NCBI GenBank assembly: GCA_963843525.1
Contig: CAWJKM010000002.1
Location: 372,001-436,000, forward strand
Reading direction: 5' to 3'
From: DATJPR01 sp963843525
GTDB lineage: Bacteria; Bacteroidota; Ignavibacteria; UBA10030; UBA6906
DNA: 64,000 nucleotides
Shown: piece after piece, positions 1 through 8,640 of the stretch
How positions within the stretch are numbered: position 1 is the stretch's first letter
Layout: each line of letters starts with the position of its first letter
Program-made: the position numbers and the translations under genes
Notes under the pieces: model-generated
What the model saw: the letters and a program-made list of their open reading frames with translations, nothing else
The model's database searches: none
Told to the model about the DNA's origin: nothing

Positions 1-85
1 TTTCATCAGTTTTCCTTTAAATTTGTGGCATAATGATTGGAGAAGTAGTGAGAGGTAATAGTTTCGACCTCCCAAAAGGTGAATC

Positions 86-1288
86 ATGAGACGACTCTCT
101 ATTCTTCTCTCGCTGGTGGTGCTCACGAGTGCTCTTGCTTCCGCACAACCCGGAGCGGCAGGAGTTTCGTTCGGCGTTTTCTACTCTTCTCTCGGATCGT
201 ATGGCGAGTGGCTCCACGTCAGTGGAGGCGTCTACGCCTGGCACCCCGAAGGGGTGCACGCGGGGTGGAGACCGTATCTCGACGGACGATGGCTTTGGAC
301 AGACGACGGTTGGTTCTGGTCATCGGAGGAGCCGTGGGGATGGGCGACGTACCACTACGGCAGATGGTATTTCGACGATTACTATGGCTGGGTCTGGGTC
401 CCGGGCTATGAGTGGGCGCCCGCCTGGGTGGAGTGGAGATATGGTGGAGGGTGTGTTGGATGGGCACCGCTCAGTCCCTATGCTCTGTTTTCTGCCGGGT
501 GGGGGATTCACTATACCGCACATTGGAACACTCCCTTCTCCTACTGGACGTTCGTCGATTGCAGGTATATCAATCGTCCCTTCATCAACGATTACGCATA
601 TCGGGGGGAGGACAATTCACGATGGATCGGTCGGACGCGCGGAGCCGGAAGCATCGGCTTTGACGGAGGGCGGATCATCACGCGCGGACCGGGTCGTGAC
701 TACGTCGAGAGGACAGGAAACATCCGCGTTCAAAGAACGGACCTGGTTCCTGTCGATGACCATCGGGGAGAGCGCCTCGTTCGCGGGCCCAACGGGAGAG
801 AACAGATTCACGTGTATCGTCCTCCCATCGACGGGAGAGCGAACCGCGAAGGCGAATTGCGTCCGTCGCGCGTCCGCGCCACCGATCATCCCTTCTCTCT
901 TGATTTCCGTCAGACGGATATCGGCCGTCGGGATGTTGCCCGTGACCAGGGACGGGACCTCCGCCGGGCAGAGGAATATCGGCGCCGGCAATTTGAGACC
1001 ACCTCGCCGGGGGCTGCAAGGCCTGAAGAACATCGTCTCTCTCCTGCCCCTGCGCCCGGCGGAAGAAATACGACCCGCGGCTGGATGGACAATCGCCAGC
1101 GAAACCCGGGGAAAGAAGTCCTGCGCGCTCCGGATCAGCGGCGCGAGCCGATCGAACGATCTCCGCGGATCGAGCGGAAAGAAGTGAAACCGGAACGAAC
1201 AGTCCGACCGCCGGCGGAGCACCGGTCGCAGCCGTCTCGTGACGGCGACCGCACAACCGGTCACGGACGGGGTGGAAACAGGCGCTAG
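86..1288 (+). CDS. Secreted DUF6600-family protein, Trp/Tyr-rich
   Basis: A 400-residue exported protein of unknown function. Residues 1-20 form a signal peptide ending in ALASA before Q21. Residues 40-135 are packed with Trp, Tyr and Gly and carry the WGWATYHYGRW block (about 84-94) typical of the DUF6600/FecR-associated family found in envelope proteins. From about residue 200 onward the chain is Arg/Pro-rich, polar and probably disordered. AAGGTG lies 8 bases before the ATG, which supports this start. The family is usually periplasmic or surface-located, but no enzyme activity is known. The next gene downstream is a GroES-like protein about 100 bases away, with no obvious functional link. 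Family call is from motif recognition; role is open. Confidence 0.75.
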   Translation: MRRLSILLSLVVLTSALASAQPGAAGVSFGVFYSSLGSYGEWLHVSGGVYAWHPEGVHAGWRPYLDGRWLWTDDGWFWSSEEPWGWATYHYGRWYFDDYYGWVWVPGYEWAPAWVEWRYGGGCVGWAPLSPYALFSAGWGIHYTAHWNTPFSYWTFVDCRYINRPFINDYAYRGEDNSRWIGRTRGAGSIGFDGGRIITRGPGRDYVERTGNIRVQRTDLVPVDDHRGERLVRGPNGREQIHVYRPPIDGRANREGELRPSRVRATDHPFSLDFRQTDIGRRDVARDQGRDLRRAEEYRRRQFETTSPGAARPEEHRLSPAPAPGGRNTTRGWMDNRQRNPGKEVLRAPDQRREPIERSPRIERKEVKPERTVRPPAEHRSQPSRDGDRTTGHGRGGNRR

Positions 1289-1393
1289 TGCCATACCAGC
1301 CAATGACGGTTGGAGTGACCGTGCAAACGATCATCGGTGGGGCACCGGTCGTGCAGGGTTTTTCGCAGTGCGCTCAGCCAAGGTGGTTCTCGC

Positions 1394-1762
1394 ATGCAAA
1401 TTCGGAAGCAGCTGCACGTCATCGGCGACCGGATTCTTCTCCAGCTGGATGACGAGAGCGACAAGACAAAGTCCGGCCTTTATCTTCCCGTCTCCGTGCG
1501 AGAAAAGGAAAAGGTCGCAACGGGAAAAGTGATCAAGGTGGGTCCGGGTTTCGCCATCCCCAATCCGAACTACACTGATGACGAACCCTGGTCCTCTCCG
1601 AAGGATCCCATCCGATACATTCCCCTCCAGGTCAGAGAAGGGGATTATGCGATCTTTCTTCGCGAACAGGCCATCGAAGTCGAATTTGAAGAGAACAAAT
1701 ACTTCATCGTGAATCAGGCGGCAGTTCTGATGATCGAACGGAACGAGCTGAAAGAAGAATAG
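1394..1762 (+). CDS. GroES-like co-chaperonin family protein
   Basis: A 122-residue protein with the GroES fold signature: an N-terminal GDRILLQLD strand, then SGLYLP where the mobile loop of GroES begins, then TGKVIKVG. It is longer than GroES (about 95 residues) because of an insertion around residues 54-74 containing NPNY and a Trp, and no GroEL is adjacent. The reading frame extends upstream, but the ATG at 1394 begins the conserved MQIRKQLHVIGDR start. Such stand-alone GroES-like proteins occur in Bacteroidota relatives; whether they cap a chaperonin is unknown. A strong terminator follows at 1789. Fold is secure, function inferred. Confidence 0.8.
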   Translation: MQIRKQLHVIGDRILLQLDDESDKTKSGLYLPVSVREKEKVATGKVIKVGPGFAIPNPNYTDDEPWSSPKDPIRYIPLQVREGDYAIFLREQAIEVEFEENKYFIVNQAAVLMIERNELKEE

Positions 1763-1788
1763 AGGGTGGGAGATCGTGGGGAGACAAG

Positions 1789-1834
1789 ACGGGGAAGAAA
1801 GCACCGCAAGGACTTTCTTCCCCGTTTCCTTTTC
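1789..1834 (+). terminator. Intrinsic terminator after the GroES-like gene
   Basis: A perfect 13-bp inverted repeat (1789-1801 with 1813-1825, 11-base loop) is followed by a T-rich stretch TTCCTTTTC. The T-rich side is on the plus strand, so it ends the GroES-like transcript; it also sits just past the stop of the convergent aldolase gene. Confidence 0.85.
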
Positions 1835-1852
1835 GCAGAATCACCGGAGGGC

Positions 1853-2911
1853 TTACGCCACAGTGATTTCTTTCGTGAGATACACATCCTGAATCGCATT
1901 CAGCAGCTTCGCACCCTCCGCCATCGGACGTTGGAAAGCTTTTCGACCGCTGATGAGACCAGTCCCCCCGGCGCGTTTGTTAATAACCGCAGTCTTCACC
2001 GCCTCTGCAAGATCGCTCTCGCCCGACGATGCGCCGCCTGAATTGATCAAACCGGCGCGTCCCATATAGCAATTGGCGACCTGGTACCGGGTGAGGTCGA
2101 TGGGATGATCGGATGTGAGCTCTGAATAGACTTTCTTGTGGGTCTTGCCAAAATTCAACGCGGTGAACCCGCCGTTGTTCTCCGGAAGCTTCTGCTTGAT
2201 AATGTCGGCCTCGATCGTTACCCCGAGGTGGTTCGCCTGTCCTGTCAGGTCAGCCGACACATGATAATCCTTCTCCTTCGTCTTGAAGGCGTTGTTCCGG
2301 GTGTAGCACCAGAGAACGGTTGCCATCCCCCTCTCATGCGCGTAGGCGAACGCCTTGCTTACCTCCTGAATCTGTCGTTTCGACTCGGCTGATCCGAAAT
2401 AGATTGTTGCGCCGACTGCGACGGCACCCATGTCCCATGCCTGGTCAATGGTTCCGAACAGAATCTGATCGTAGGTATTGGGATACGAAAGAAACTCGTT
2501 GTGGTTGATCTTCACGATGAAGGGAATCTTGTGCGCGTACTTGCGCGCGACGGATCCGAGAACTCCGAACGTGGAGGCCACCGCATTGCATCCCCCCTGG
2601 ATCGCCAATTTCACAATGTTTTCGGGATCAAAATACATCGGGTTGGGGGCAAACGACGCGCCCGCCGAATGTTCAATACCCTGGTCAACAGGGAGAATCG
2701 AGAGATACCCTGTACCGGAGAGCCGCCCGGTCGAAAAAAGCGAATGAAGACTTCGCAGCACCATGGGCTTGCGGTCTGATTGGATGAAAATGCGGTCAAC
2801 AAAATCTGGTCCGGGGAGGTGGAGGGTCTCTTTGGGTATCCCCTTGCACTGGTGATCGAGAAGAGTCCTGGCATCAGTGCCTAGCAGGGACTCGATTTCC
2901 TTCATGGTCAT
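1853..2911 (-). CDS. fbaB: Class I fructose-bisphosphate aldolase (DhnA/FbaB type)
   Basis: Catalyses reversible cleavage of fructose 1,6-bisphosphate to glyceraldehyde 3-phosphate and dihydroxyacetone phosphate through a Schiff base, in glycolysis and gluconeogenesis. The 352-residue length matches E. coli FbaB, and long blocks match the family, including PVDQGIEHSAG, KINHNEFLSYPNTYDQ, LWCYTRNNAFK and the EADIIKQKLP segment that probably holds the Schiff-base lysine. The C-terminal region contains GRAGLINSGG and ISGRKAFQRP. AGGAGAA lies 8 bases before the chosen ATG; a second in-frame ATG two codons later is less well placed. It is monocistronic, with a TATATT promoter at about 2969. Phosphofructokinase is also in this window, 12 kb away. 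Confidence 0.95.
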   Translation of the reverse strand: MTMKEIESLLGTDARTLLDHQCKGIPKETLHLPGPDFVDRIFIQSDRKPMVLRSLHSLFSTGRLSGTGYLSILPVDQGIEHSAGASFAPNPMYFDPENIVKLAIQGGCNAVASTFGVLGSVARKYAHKIPFIVKINHNEFLSYPNTYDQILFGTIDQAWDMGAVAVGATIYFGSAESKRQIQEVSKAFAYAHERGMATVLWCYTRNNAFKTKEKDYHVSADLTGQANHLGVTIEADIIKQKLPENNGGFTALNFGKTHKKVYSELTSDHPIDLTRYQVANCYMGRAGLINSGGASSGESDLAEAVKTAVINKRAGGTGLISGRKAFQRPMAEGAKLLNAIQDVYLTKEITVA

Positions 2912-3334
2912 TGCGCTTCTCCTGGTGAGATGTAATTATTCGATTGCGATGGAAAAGACTCAACGTAAAATATACTGAAATTGCACAGAAAGGGAAAGGA
3001 TTTCTCCGACGCAGGGGTCTCCGACTGAAAGAAGATATCATTTTCGACTCAAGCTCGCAAATATTCGCTCTTCTCAACGAAGGGGCAAATCGCTCTTGAT
3101 TTTCTTCTTGAGGGAACCTATCTTTTTGCGTAGTCCATGTACACCGCTTCTTTTGCCCTTAATGGTTCCGTTGCTGAAGAGAGAAGTTCCCTGACGGTGA
3201 ACACTCGCATCAACGGTGGGTGCTGGAGGACTTTGCGCAGTCGGTTGCCTATTAAGTCGCAATGAACTCGGTGCCCCCTGCGGGCGGCATTGCCGTACGA
3301 GTCCAGGAACATCTCACAGCGAAGGAACAGTCCC
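2912..3334. other. Intergenic region between fbaB and the cold-shock gene
   Basis: About 420 bases between divergent genes. It holds the fbaB promoter (2969-2997) and, presumably, a long 5' leader for the cold-shock gene, as is common for cspA-type genes. No other conserved gene is visible; the short frames here lack a recognisable domain or start site. Confidence 0.5.
2969..2997 (-). promoter_or_regulatory. Probable fbaB promoter
   Basis: Read on the minus strand: TTTCCC, 17 bases, TATATT. The -10 lies about 58 bases before the fbaB ATG. The -35 match is weak; the -10 is the same TATATT seen before several other genes here. Confidence 0.5.
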
Positions 3335-3535
3335 ATGGAGACGGGAGTGGTAAAATGGTTTAATGCCACAAAAGGCTTTGGCTTCATTCAACGCTCTTCG
3401 GGAGAGGATGTTTTCGTGCACTACAAAGCGATCAATGGTGAAGGCTATCGGACTCTCAACGAAGGTGACAAGGTACAATTTGAAGTAGAAAACGGACCGA
3501 AAGGGCTTCAGGCGCACAACGTCAGCAAGGTGTAG
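3335..3535 (+). CDS. Cold-shock domain protein (CspA family)
   Basis: A 66-residue single-domain nucleic-acid chaperone that binds single-stranded RNA and DNA. It has the full CSD: METGVVKWFNATKGFGFI with RNP1 (KGFGFI) and RNP2 (DVFVHY), ending in the usual AHNVSKV. The reading frame runs upstream, but the conserved N-terminus and AAGGAA before the ATG at 3335 fix the start. The region 3' of the gene (3536-3778) has a GC-rich inverted repeat near 3577 without a T-tract and no gene. Paralogue number and temperature response cannot be judged from the window. Confidence 0.95.
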   Translation: METGVVKWFNATKGFGFIQRSSGEDVFVHYKAINGEGYRTLNEGDKVQFEVENGPKGLQAHNVSKV

Positions 3536-3762
3536 ACCGGCGTACCTTTGCGCCTGACACCTCTCTCTCCCCGGGCAGCTCCGGGGGCAGTTCATCTTCG
3601 AACACCGGGAGTTGCGTCCCGGCGTAATGATGTCGGGAACGCAGGGTGTTCGCTGTTCGTCCTCCGCCAAGGGAAGACCTTCACCTTAAGGTTCGAATAT
3701 TACGGAGTGTGAGTTGATTGTCAGGTAAGTTGCGCATCTCGCACCGTATCTCTGAGTGATAG

Positions 3763-3806
3763 CGTCCGTTGTGGACGGCCCCGGCTCTCAACCGGGGTAT
3801 TTTTTT
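3763..3806 (+). terminator. Leader hairpins with intrinsic terminator before the nitrilase gene
   Basis: Two consecutive hairpins, CGTCC/GGACG (3763-3777) and CCCCGG/CCGGGG (3779-3784 with 3792-3797), the second followed directly by TATTTTTTTT. This is a textbook intrinsic terminator, but its T-tract ends only about 13 bases before the ATG of the next same-strand gene. It may end the cold-shock transcript or act as an attenuator. Confidence 0.75.
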
Positions 3807-3819
3807 TGTCAAGGTCGGC

Positions 3820-4563
3820 ATGAAAATTCGCATCGCCCTGCGTCACCATCCAAGGATTCTGGAGGAAGAGAGTCGACCTTCCGCCGACGTCATCGTTTTC
3901 CCCGAACTCGTCGATGGCGGGTATGCGGCACTCGCAAACGGGAATCCACCACATACGATTGATGATGAATACTTGAAACGGTTTGCCGCCGCTTCGAGCG
4001 AGCTTTCCACCGTAATAGTCGCGGGGTCGGTCCGGCTCAAGAATGGCCGTCGCGGGTGCACCAACTCGTCGCTGATGTTTTCCCGGGGGAAGTGTGTGCA
4101 TCGGTACGACAAGATCCACCTCTTTCATCCCACGGGCGACCATACGTATTTTACTCCCGGTCGGAGAGCCGATACGGTGCGCGTTGCGATTGGGGGAAAG
4201 AATATCCGTATTGGAGTGGTTATCTGTTTCGACCTCCGTTTTCCGGAGTTGATGCGTTCTCTTGCCTTCCGGGGGATGGACCTGCTGGTTGTCCCTGCCC
4301 GTTGGCCTGCTCAACGGGCGGAAGCATGGAAAACGCTGCTCCGTGCGCGGGCAATTGAGAATCAAGTGTTTGTCGCGGGATGCAATGCTTCCGGTCCGGA
4401 AGGGGGACCTTCGTTCGTCTTCGGCCCCACCGGGGTCCCGGTTCCGCAGGTACGCCCGGCCCAATCGGGTGCCGGCTACTTCACGCTCGACTTTGATGCG
4501 ATCCGCAGCGCGAAGAAGCTCTATAATACTCTCCGCGAAGCGCGCTGGCACGGAAGGAAATGA
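3820..4563 (+). CDS. Carbon-nitrogen hydrolase (nitrilase superfamily amidase)
   Basis: A 247-residue hydrolase of the nitrilase superfamily, which cleaves non-peptide C-N bonds (amides, carbamoyl groups). The Glu-Lys-Cys triad is visible: E29 in FPEL, K98 in YDKIHLF and C136 in VVICFDLRFPE. Length and the FDLRFPEL block resemble omega-amidase/Nit2-like and predicted amidohydrolases rather than true nitrilases, but the substrate is not fixed. The frame extends upstream, but the ATG at 3820 starts the first beta strand, and the T-tract of a terminator lies just upstream. It is not clearly in an operon; queF follows in the opposite direction. Confidence 0.88.
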   Translation: MKIRIALRHHPRILEEESRPSADVIVFPELVDGGYAALANGNPPHTIDDEYLKRFAAASSELSTVIVAGSVRLKNGRRGCTNSSLMFSRGKCVHRYDKIHLFHPTGDHTYFTPGRRADTVRVAIGGKNIRIGVVICFDLRFPELMRSLAFRGMDLLVVPARWPAQRAEAWKTLLRARAIENQVFVAGCNASGPEGGPSFVFGPTGVPVPQVRPAQSGAGYFTLDFDAIRSAKKLYNTLREARWHGRK

Positions 4564-4599
4564 GAAGAGGGTGCGGTGGTGGGGGAGCGCACGGTGCGA

Positions 4600-4998
4600 T
4601 CATTGTTGTCGGGTGTATTCCCGTGAGGCCACCGTGTGGATACCGCCGCGGATTTTGTAGTCGGTGACCACTTTCATCCACTTGGGGTTCGCGCAGCGGA
4701 CAAGATCCTCAAGGAGACGGTTTACCAGGTGTTCTTGGTAGATGCCGACATTGCGGAAGGAAAAGAGATAGTACTTCAAAGAGCGGAGTTCAATAATGGA
4801 CTTGTCCGGGATATAGTGAATTCGAATGAGCGCAAAATCGGGAAGACCGGAGTAGGGACAAACCGATGTGAACTCGTCTGTATCAATGTCAATGACGATA
4901 TCCTTCCCCGGATACTCGTACGGGAATGTCTCAAGGACCTTCACATCGATCGACGAGAGATCTTGTGTGTCATAGCGCCGGTCGAGTGCCTCAACCAT
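4600..4998 (-). CDS. queF: NADPH-dependent preQ0 reductase QueF (type I)
   Basis: Reduces 7-cyano-7-deazaguanine (preQ0) to preQ1 in queuosine biosynthesis. The unimodular (type I) family motif EFTSVCPYSGLPDFA holds the catalytic Cys and the acid Asp; SLKYYLFSFRN is the substrate-binding block, and FTPRGG-like KIRGGI follows. The frame extends to an ATG at 5046, but that ATG would sit at or before the transcription start implied by a TATATT promoter at 5050-5055, whereas the ATG at 4998 has GGAG 8 bases upstream and still includes the whole conserved domain, so I prefer 4998. No other queuosine genes are next to it. Confidence 0.9.
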   Translation of the reverse strand: MVEALDRRYDTQDLSSIDVKVLETFPYEYPGKDIVIDIDTDEFTSVCPYSGLPDFALIRIHYIPDKSIIELRSLKYYLFSFRNVGIYQEHLVNRLLEDLVRCANPKWMKVVTDYKIRGGIHTVASREYTRQQ

Positions 4999-5044
4999 AT
5001 CGGGGACTCCGCTCTCATGAGAACTAGAGGAAAGGTATTTCGTC

Positions 5045-5584
5045 ATGGCAATATATAAGCTTGGGAAGGAAAATCAACCGGCGTGGCGATTCTTCCTGCT
5101 GGCTGTGGCGACCGCGGGAATACTCGCGGGGTGCGCCCACCGCCCCATCTCCGGGAACGAACCCATCGAAACAGGGTGGATCGATCGAGCCGAGCTGGAA
5201 CGTCCTGTCCATGCAGAGTTCAAGATCGGCTACGATACCGCTGCTGTCCAGACCCCGTTCATCCCGATGCTTCGATCCGTTGATCAGGGGGTGAAAGTCA
5301 TCGTTTTCCTCGGAACCTGGTGTCCGGACAGCCGGCGATATGTTCCCCATTTTCTCAAGGTCGCGGACCTTGCAGGCATCCCGGAAGAGAACGTCAAGCT
5401 CTACTGTGTGGACAGGTCAAAGAAATCCAATGACGGCTTGACGGCGTCATACAAGATCGAGCTGGTGCCGACATTCATTTTTCTGAAAGGCGGGATGGAA
5501 ATCGGTCGGATTGTTGAAAGCCCTCAGCTCTCGATTGAACAGGATATGCTGACGATTTTGGCTAAAAATTCAGCGAATCCGTAG
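5045..5584 (+). CDS. Thioredoxin-fold lipoprotein with a single-Cys CPDS motif
   Basis: A 179-residue predicted lipoprotein: hydrophobic segment 15-29 ending in a lipobox LAGC with Cys30. The rest is a thioredoxin-like domain: VIVFLGTWCPDSRR at about 86-98, then LYCVDRSK and the cis-Pro region LVPTFIFLKGG. The usual CxxC is CPDS, so it has one active-site cysteine and cannot act as a simple dithiol oxidoreductase; it may act in thiol transfer or reduction with a partner. GAGGAAAGG lies 9 bases before the ATG. Its ATG overlaps an alternative start of the divergent queF gene. Localisation is outer or inner membrane facing the periplasm. Confidence 0.8.
   Translation: MAIYKLGKENQPAWRFFLLAVATAGILAGCAHRPISGNEPIETGWIDRAELERPVHAEFKIGYDTAAVQTPFIPMLRSVDQGVKVIVFLGTWCPDSRRYVPHFLKVADLAGIPEENVKLYCVDRSKKSNDGLTASYKIELVPTFIFLKGGMEIGRIVESPQLSIEQDMLTILAKNSANP
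5050..5077 (-). promoter_or_regulatory. Probable queF promoter
   Basis: Minus strand: TTGATT, 16 bases, TATATT. It lies inside the first codons of the divergent lipoprotein gene. A transcript would start near 5043, which supports the queF start at 4998. Confidence 0.5.
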
Positions 5585-5594
5585 GCTTGAAGCG

Positions 5595-5623
5595 TTGACA
5601 TTCGTCACATTTTTGGATATATT
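5595..5623 (+). promoter_or_regulatory. Sigma-70-type promoter for the TPR membrane protein
   Basis: TTGACA, 17 bases, TATATT: a consensus -35 and a near-consensus -10. It starts about 10 bases after the stop of the lipoprotein gene and about 43 bases before the next ATG. Confidence 0.8.
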
Positions 5624-5665
5624 TTCGTTCATCGACCACAATCTCGAACCAGGCGATAGAGTCGT

Positions 5666-8596
5666 ATGGCCCCGGACGACGGCGCGAGGCAAATCGACGA
5701 GGCACGACAGAAGCTGCTTGAGGAGATCAAGAGGCGTGCCGAGGAAGCCGAGCTTCGGCGCCTCGAAGAAGAGAATTCACCCCCGACGAAGTCTACCCGG
5801 CGCCAACGGCAGGAACGCAAACGTCGGGAGTCTGCACAACCTTCGCAACCCCCCGCGCCAGAAGCCTCCCGGCAGGACAAGGCAGAGAACGAACAATCTC
5901 CTGTCGAACCACCTGTTTCCACTTCGCCGGTCACGGGGTCTTTTGTCCCCGAGCCACCTTCAAGCGGGATCCCTTCGATTAATTTTTCAGGTTCCGACCT
6001 CCTTGGACCTGTAACCCCTTCCCATGAGACGCCCGAATCCGGATCATTCACTGGAGACCCGGGAAAAATTGACTCATTTGAGCCGAAACTACCTCCGGTC
6101 GAACCGCCGGCGCGCCAGGATTTTGATCGGAGCTCCTTTTTCCAGGATACTCCTCTGTCCGGGCTGAAGGAAACCGAACCACAGGTTCCCGGGCCTTTTT
6201 CGTCTGAAGATTCAGTGGCGAGACCCTCCGGCGAAGAATCGGGGGGCAGCAACCTTCCACCGATCGATCTCTCCATTCCTTCGCCTCACGAGGAAACAAG
6301 CTCCGACGTGGATGCGCGGATAGCAGAGCTGCGAGTGGAGTTCTCCCGATCGATCGACCTTGGAAACCGTGATGCAGCCCGACAGATTCTTGACGAGTGC
6401 ATGACGCTGGACATGGAGCGGAGCGAAATCACTTCGATGCAGCTGATTCTCGAGCGTCTTGAAGATGATCTGCTCGCCACGCACCCTCCATCGACCGATG
6501 AAGGCGTTGCAGGGTTAACTGAGCCCGAGCTGCCTGTGGAGGCGGAACCTCCCGGAGTCTCTGTGTCGTCAGAACCTGAACCGCCTGCTGAACCGGCTGC
6601 AGACCCGCAGCAGATGATAGAACTCCTGCATCAGGCGGAATTCAACTATCAGCACGAGCGTTACGCTGCTGCGATGGAAACGCTCGCTTCCATTCTCAGC
6701 GTCGACCCGGGCAACGCGGACGCGCAAACTCTGATGCACGAAGTGCAGAGGGCGAATGATTTGACAGAACGGATCGCCCAGGAAGACGCTCGCTCGCGGG
6801 AATCCCTGAGCGCTTCTCCTGCAGAGACGCCCAAACAAAAGGAGGCCCCCTCAGAGGCGGATGTGTGGGGAGCATCGGTCAGACCGTTCGACTCGACGGC
6901 CATTGAGACCCTGCCGGGACAAGAAGGACCGATGCCGGTCCGCAGACCCGCTCTGGGATCCGGCCTGTTCCCCAGACTGGCAAACTTTGCCCGTTTTCTC
7001 AGGCCGCTCGCGATCGTTGTCGGCGTCGCGGTGGTTGTCGCAGTGGGATACTATCTTGTCCGGGGTGTTTCTTCCTCCGTCGTCCCTTCGCGGGCATCGA
7101 TTGTGATTCTTCCCGGCATCACGATGGGTGGCGATCCCTCTCTGGCGCAGCTTGCAGATGGATTTTCCGATGATGTCATCAGGAAACTCGGAATGGTGGC
7201 CGATCTCCAGGTGATCGCTCCCGTGTCCTCGTACGCTGCGGGCGCGTCCTCCTGGTCGCCTCCGCAAACCGCGCGCGCTGTCGGTGCGAGCATGTGCCTG
7301 ACGTGGAATTTTTCCGACGGCCCCTCGGGCTTCCAGATTCAGCAATCACTTTTCGACTCCTCCTCGTCGACGCCCATTTGGACGAAGACGATGAGTTTTC
7401 CCGATAGCAGTCTGAATGTCGAGCGGTCGGAGATATTGGACGGCTTGTTGACGGCAATCGGCGTCCATGCCGGTGAAGAAGAGCAGGTCGCGTTGCATAA
7501 GATCCCTACGACTCGTGTCGAGGCGTACAGATCGTATCTTCGCGGACGGGCGATCGTGGGTCATCCGGATGTCTATCCGCTCACAAATGCGATCGAGGAA
7601 TTTGGACGGGCGATCGCGTTCGATTCGTTGTTTGCCGAGGCCTATGCTGCGCTCGGGTGGACGCGGATTCTCGCTTATGAGCGTGGGGACACATCAGGGG
7701 CACAGTTGTCGGATGCCGTGGCGTGCGTCCAGCGTGCGGTCTCGCTCGGCTTCAGGAATGCAGAGACCTTCCGTGCCTGGGGCGCGATCGAACGCATTCA
7801 GGGTCATTTTGAGAAAGCGGCAGAGCGATTCGACCAGGCGACGCAAATTGCCCCCAGCGATGCGGAGGCCCGTCGACGCCTCGCGCTGGTACAGAGTATC
7901 AGGGGGCAAATCGAACAGTCGATTGCATCCGCGCAACGGGCGCGAAAAGACGATCCCCTGAATCCCGACTCGTACATTCTCCTCGGACTCCTGCAAAAAT
8001 ATTCTGCGATTGCGAACGGTGACAATGCGGAGGATTTTGCCCGGGCACTGGCGACATTCCAGGCCGGAGAGCAGTATGCGAAAGACCGGAGCGACTACGC
8101 CAGCCGGTACATCGCCGTTCTTCAGTGGTATCTTCAGAGTCCCGATGACGCAGTGGCCATACTTTCCGATCATCTTGCGAGAAGCCGCCAGAGTTACGAA
8201 AGCCTGTACATGCTCGGCCGCGTCCAGCAAGCCGCAGGTCATCCGAAACAGGAATGGCAGGACGTACTTTCGCGCTCCAAGGCGGCCCTCCAGGCAGAAT
8301 TGCGGACGAAACCGGGGGACCCTGTGCTCCTTTCGTGGTTAGGACTGGTTGAAACCAGGCTCGGCGAATTCAAAGAGGCACTCGCCGCCTCGCAACGCGC
8401 GTTGGCTACCGCTCCGCAAAATGCAAACGTGCTCTACAATACCGCCCGGTTGTACGCGCTGCAGCGAAATTTCAATCAGGCCGTCGACTATCTTCGGAAA
8501 GCGGTTGATAGAAAATACGATCTGATTACAGTTCTTGACATGGATTTTTTCAATCTTCATGGGGATCAAGCCTACCTCAAGGCGATTGTGCGCTAA
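5666..8596 (+). CDS. Membrane-anchored TPR protein with TolB/FlgO-like domain
   Basis: A 976-residue single-pass membrane protein. Residues 1-65 are a charged helix (EIKRRAEEAELRRLEEE); 65-215 are Pro/Ser-rich and probably disordered; two short helical repeats follow, one at about 220-275 and a TPR-like unit at about 315-365 (YQHERYAAAMETLASILSVDPGNADAQ). One transmembrane helix lies at about 447-467. Outside it sits a TolB-N/FlgO-like domain (IVILPG, GFSDDVIRKLGMVADLQVI, ARAVGA) of the type found after sensor or regulator N-termini, then at least six TPR units to the C-terminus. It is likely a scaffold linking cytoplasm and periplasm. The adjacent gene encodes a soluble TPR/coiled-coil protein with a similar repeat unit. 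Partners are unknown. Confidence 0.75.
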   Translation: MAPDDGARQIDEARQKLLEEIKRRAEEAELRRLEEENSPPTKSTRRQRQERKRRESAQPSQPPAPEASRQDKAENEQSPVEPPVSTSPVTGSFVPEPPSSGIPSINFSGSDLLGPVTPSHETPESGSFTGDPGKIDSFEPKLPPVEPPARQDFDRSSFFQDTPLSGLKETEPQVPGPFSSEDSVARPSGEESGGSNLPPIDLSIPSPHEETSSDVDARIAELRVEFSRSIDLGNRDAARQILDECMTLDMERSEITSMQLILERLEDDLLATHPPSTDEGVAGLTEPELPVEAEPPGVSVSSEPEPPAEPAADPQQMIELLHQAEFNYQHERYAAAMETLASILSVDPGNADAQTLMHEVQRANDLTERIAQEDARSRESLSASPAETPKQKEAPSEADVWGASVRPFDSTAIETLPGQEGPMPVRRPALGSGLFPRLANFARFLRPLAIVVGVAVVVAVGYYLVRGVSSSVVPSRASIVILPGITMGGDPSLAQLADGFSDDVIRKLGMVADLQVIAPVSSYAAGASSWSPPQTARAVGASMCLTWNFSDGPSGFQIQQSLFDSSSSTPIWTKTMSFPDSSLNVERSEILDGLLTAIGVHAGEEEQVALHKIPTTRVEAYRSYLRGRAIVGHPDVYPLTNAIEEFGRAIAFDSLFAEAYAALGWTRILAYERGDTSGAQLSDAVACVQRAVSLGFRNAETFRAWGAIERIQGHFEKAAERFDQATQIAPSDAEARRRLALVQSIRGQIEQSIASAQRARKDDPLNPDSYILLGLLQKYSAIANGDNAEDFARALATFQAGEQYAKDRSDYASRYIAVLQWYLQSPDDAVAILSDHLARSRQSYESLYMLGRVQQAAGHPKQEWQDVLSRSKAALQAELRTKPGDPVLLSWLGLVETRLGEFKEALAASQRALATAPQNANVLYNTARLYALQRNFNQAVDYLRKAVDRKYDLITVLDMDFFNLHGDQAYLKAIVR

Positions 8597-8640
8597 TCCT
8601 CCCGATTTTCCATGCCGGAGTGAGCTTTTTCCACCATTCG

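Noticed and set aside
617..1303. Minus-strand frames inside the DUF6600 gene
   Set aside because: The plus-strand gene has a signal peptide, a known domain and a ribosome-binding site; the antisense frames have none and arise from its GC- and Arg-rich composition.
3062..3387. Minus-strand basic frames between fbaB and the cold-shock gene
   Set aside because: No recognisable domain, no ribosome-binding site, and one overlaps the cold-shock gene; more likely part of its long leader.
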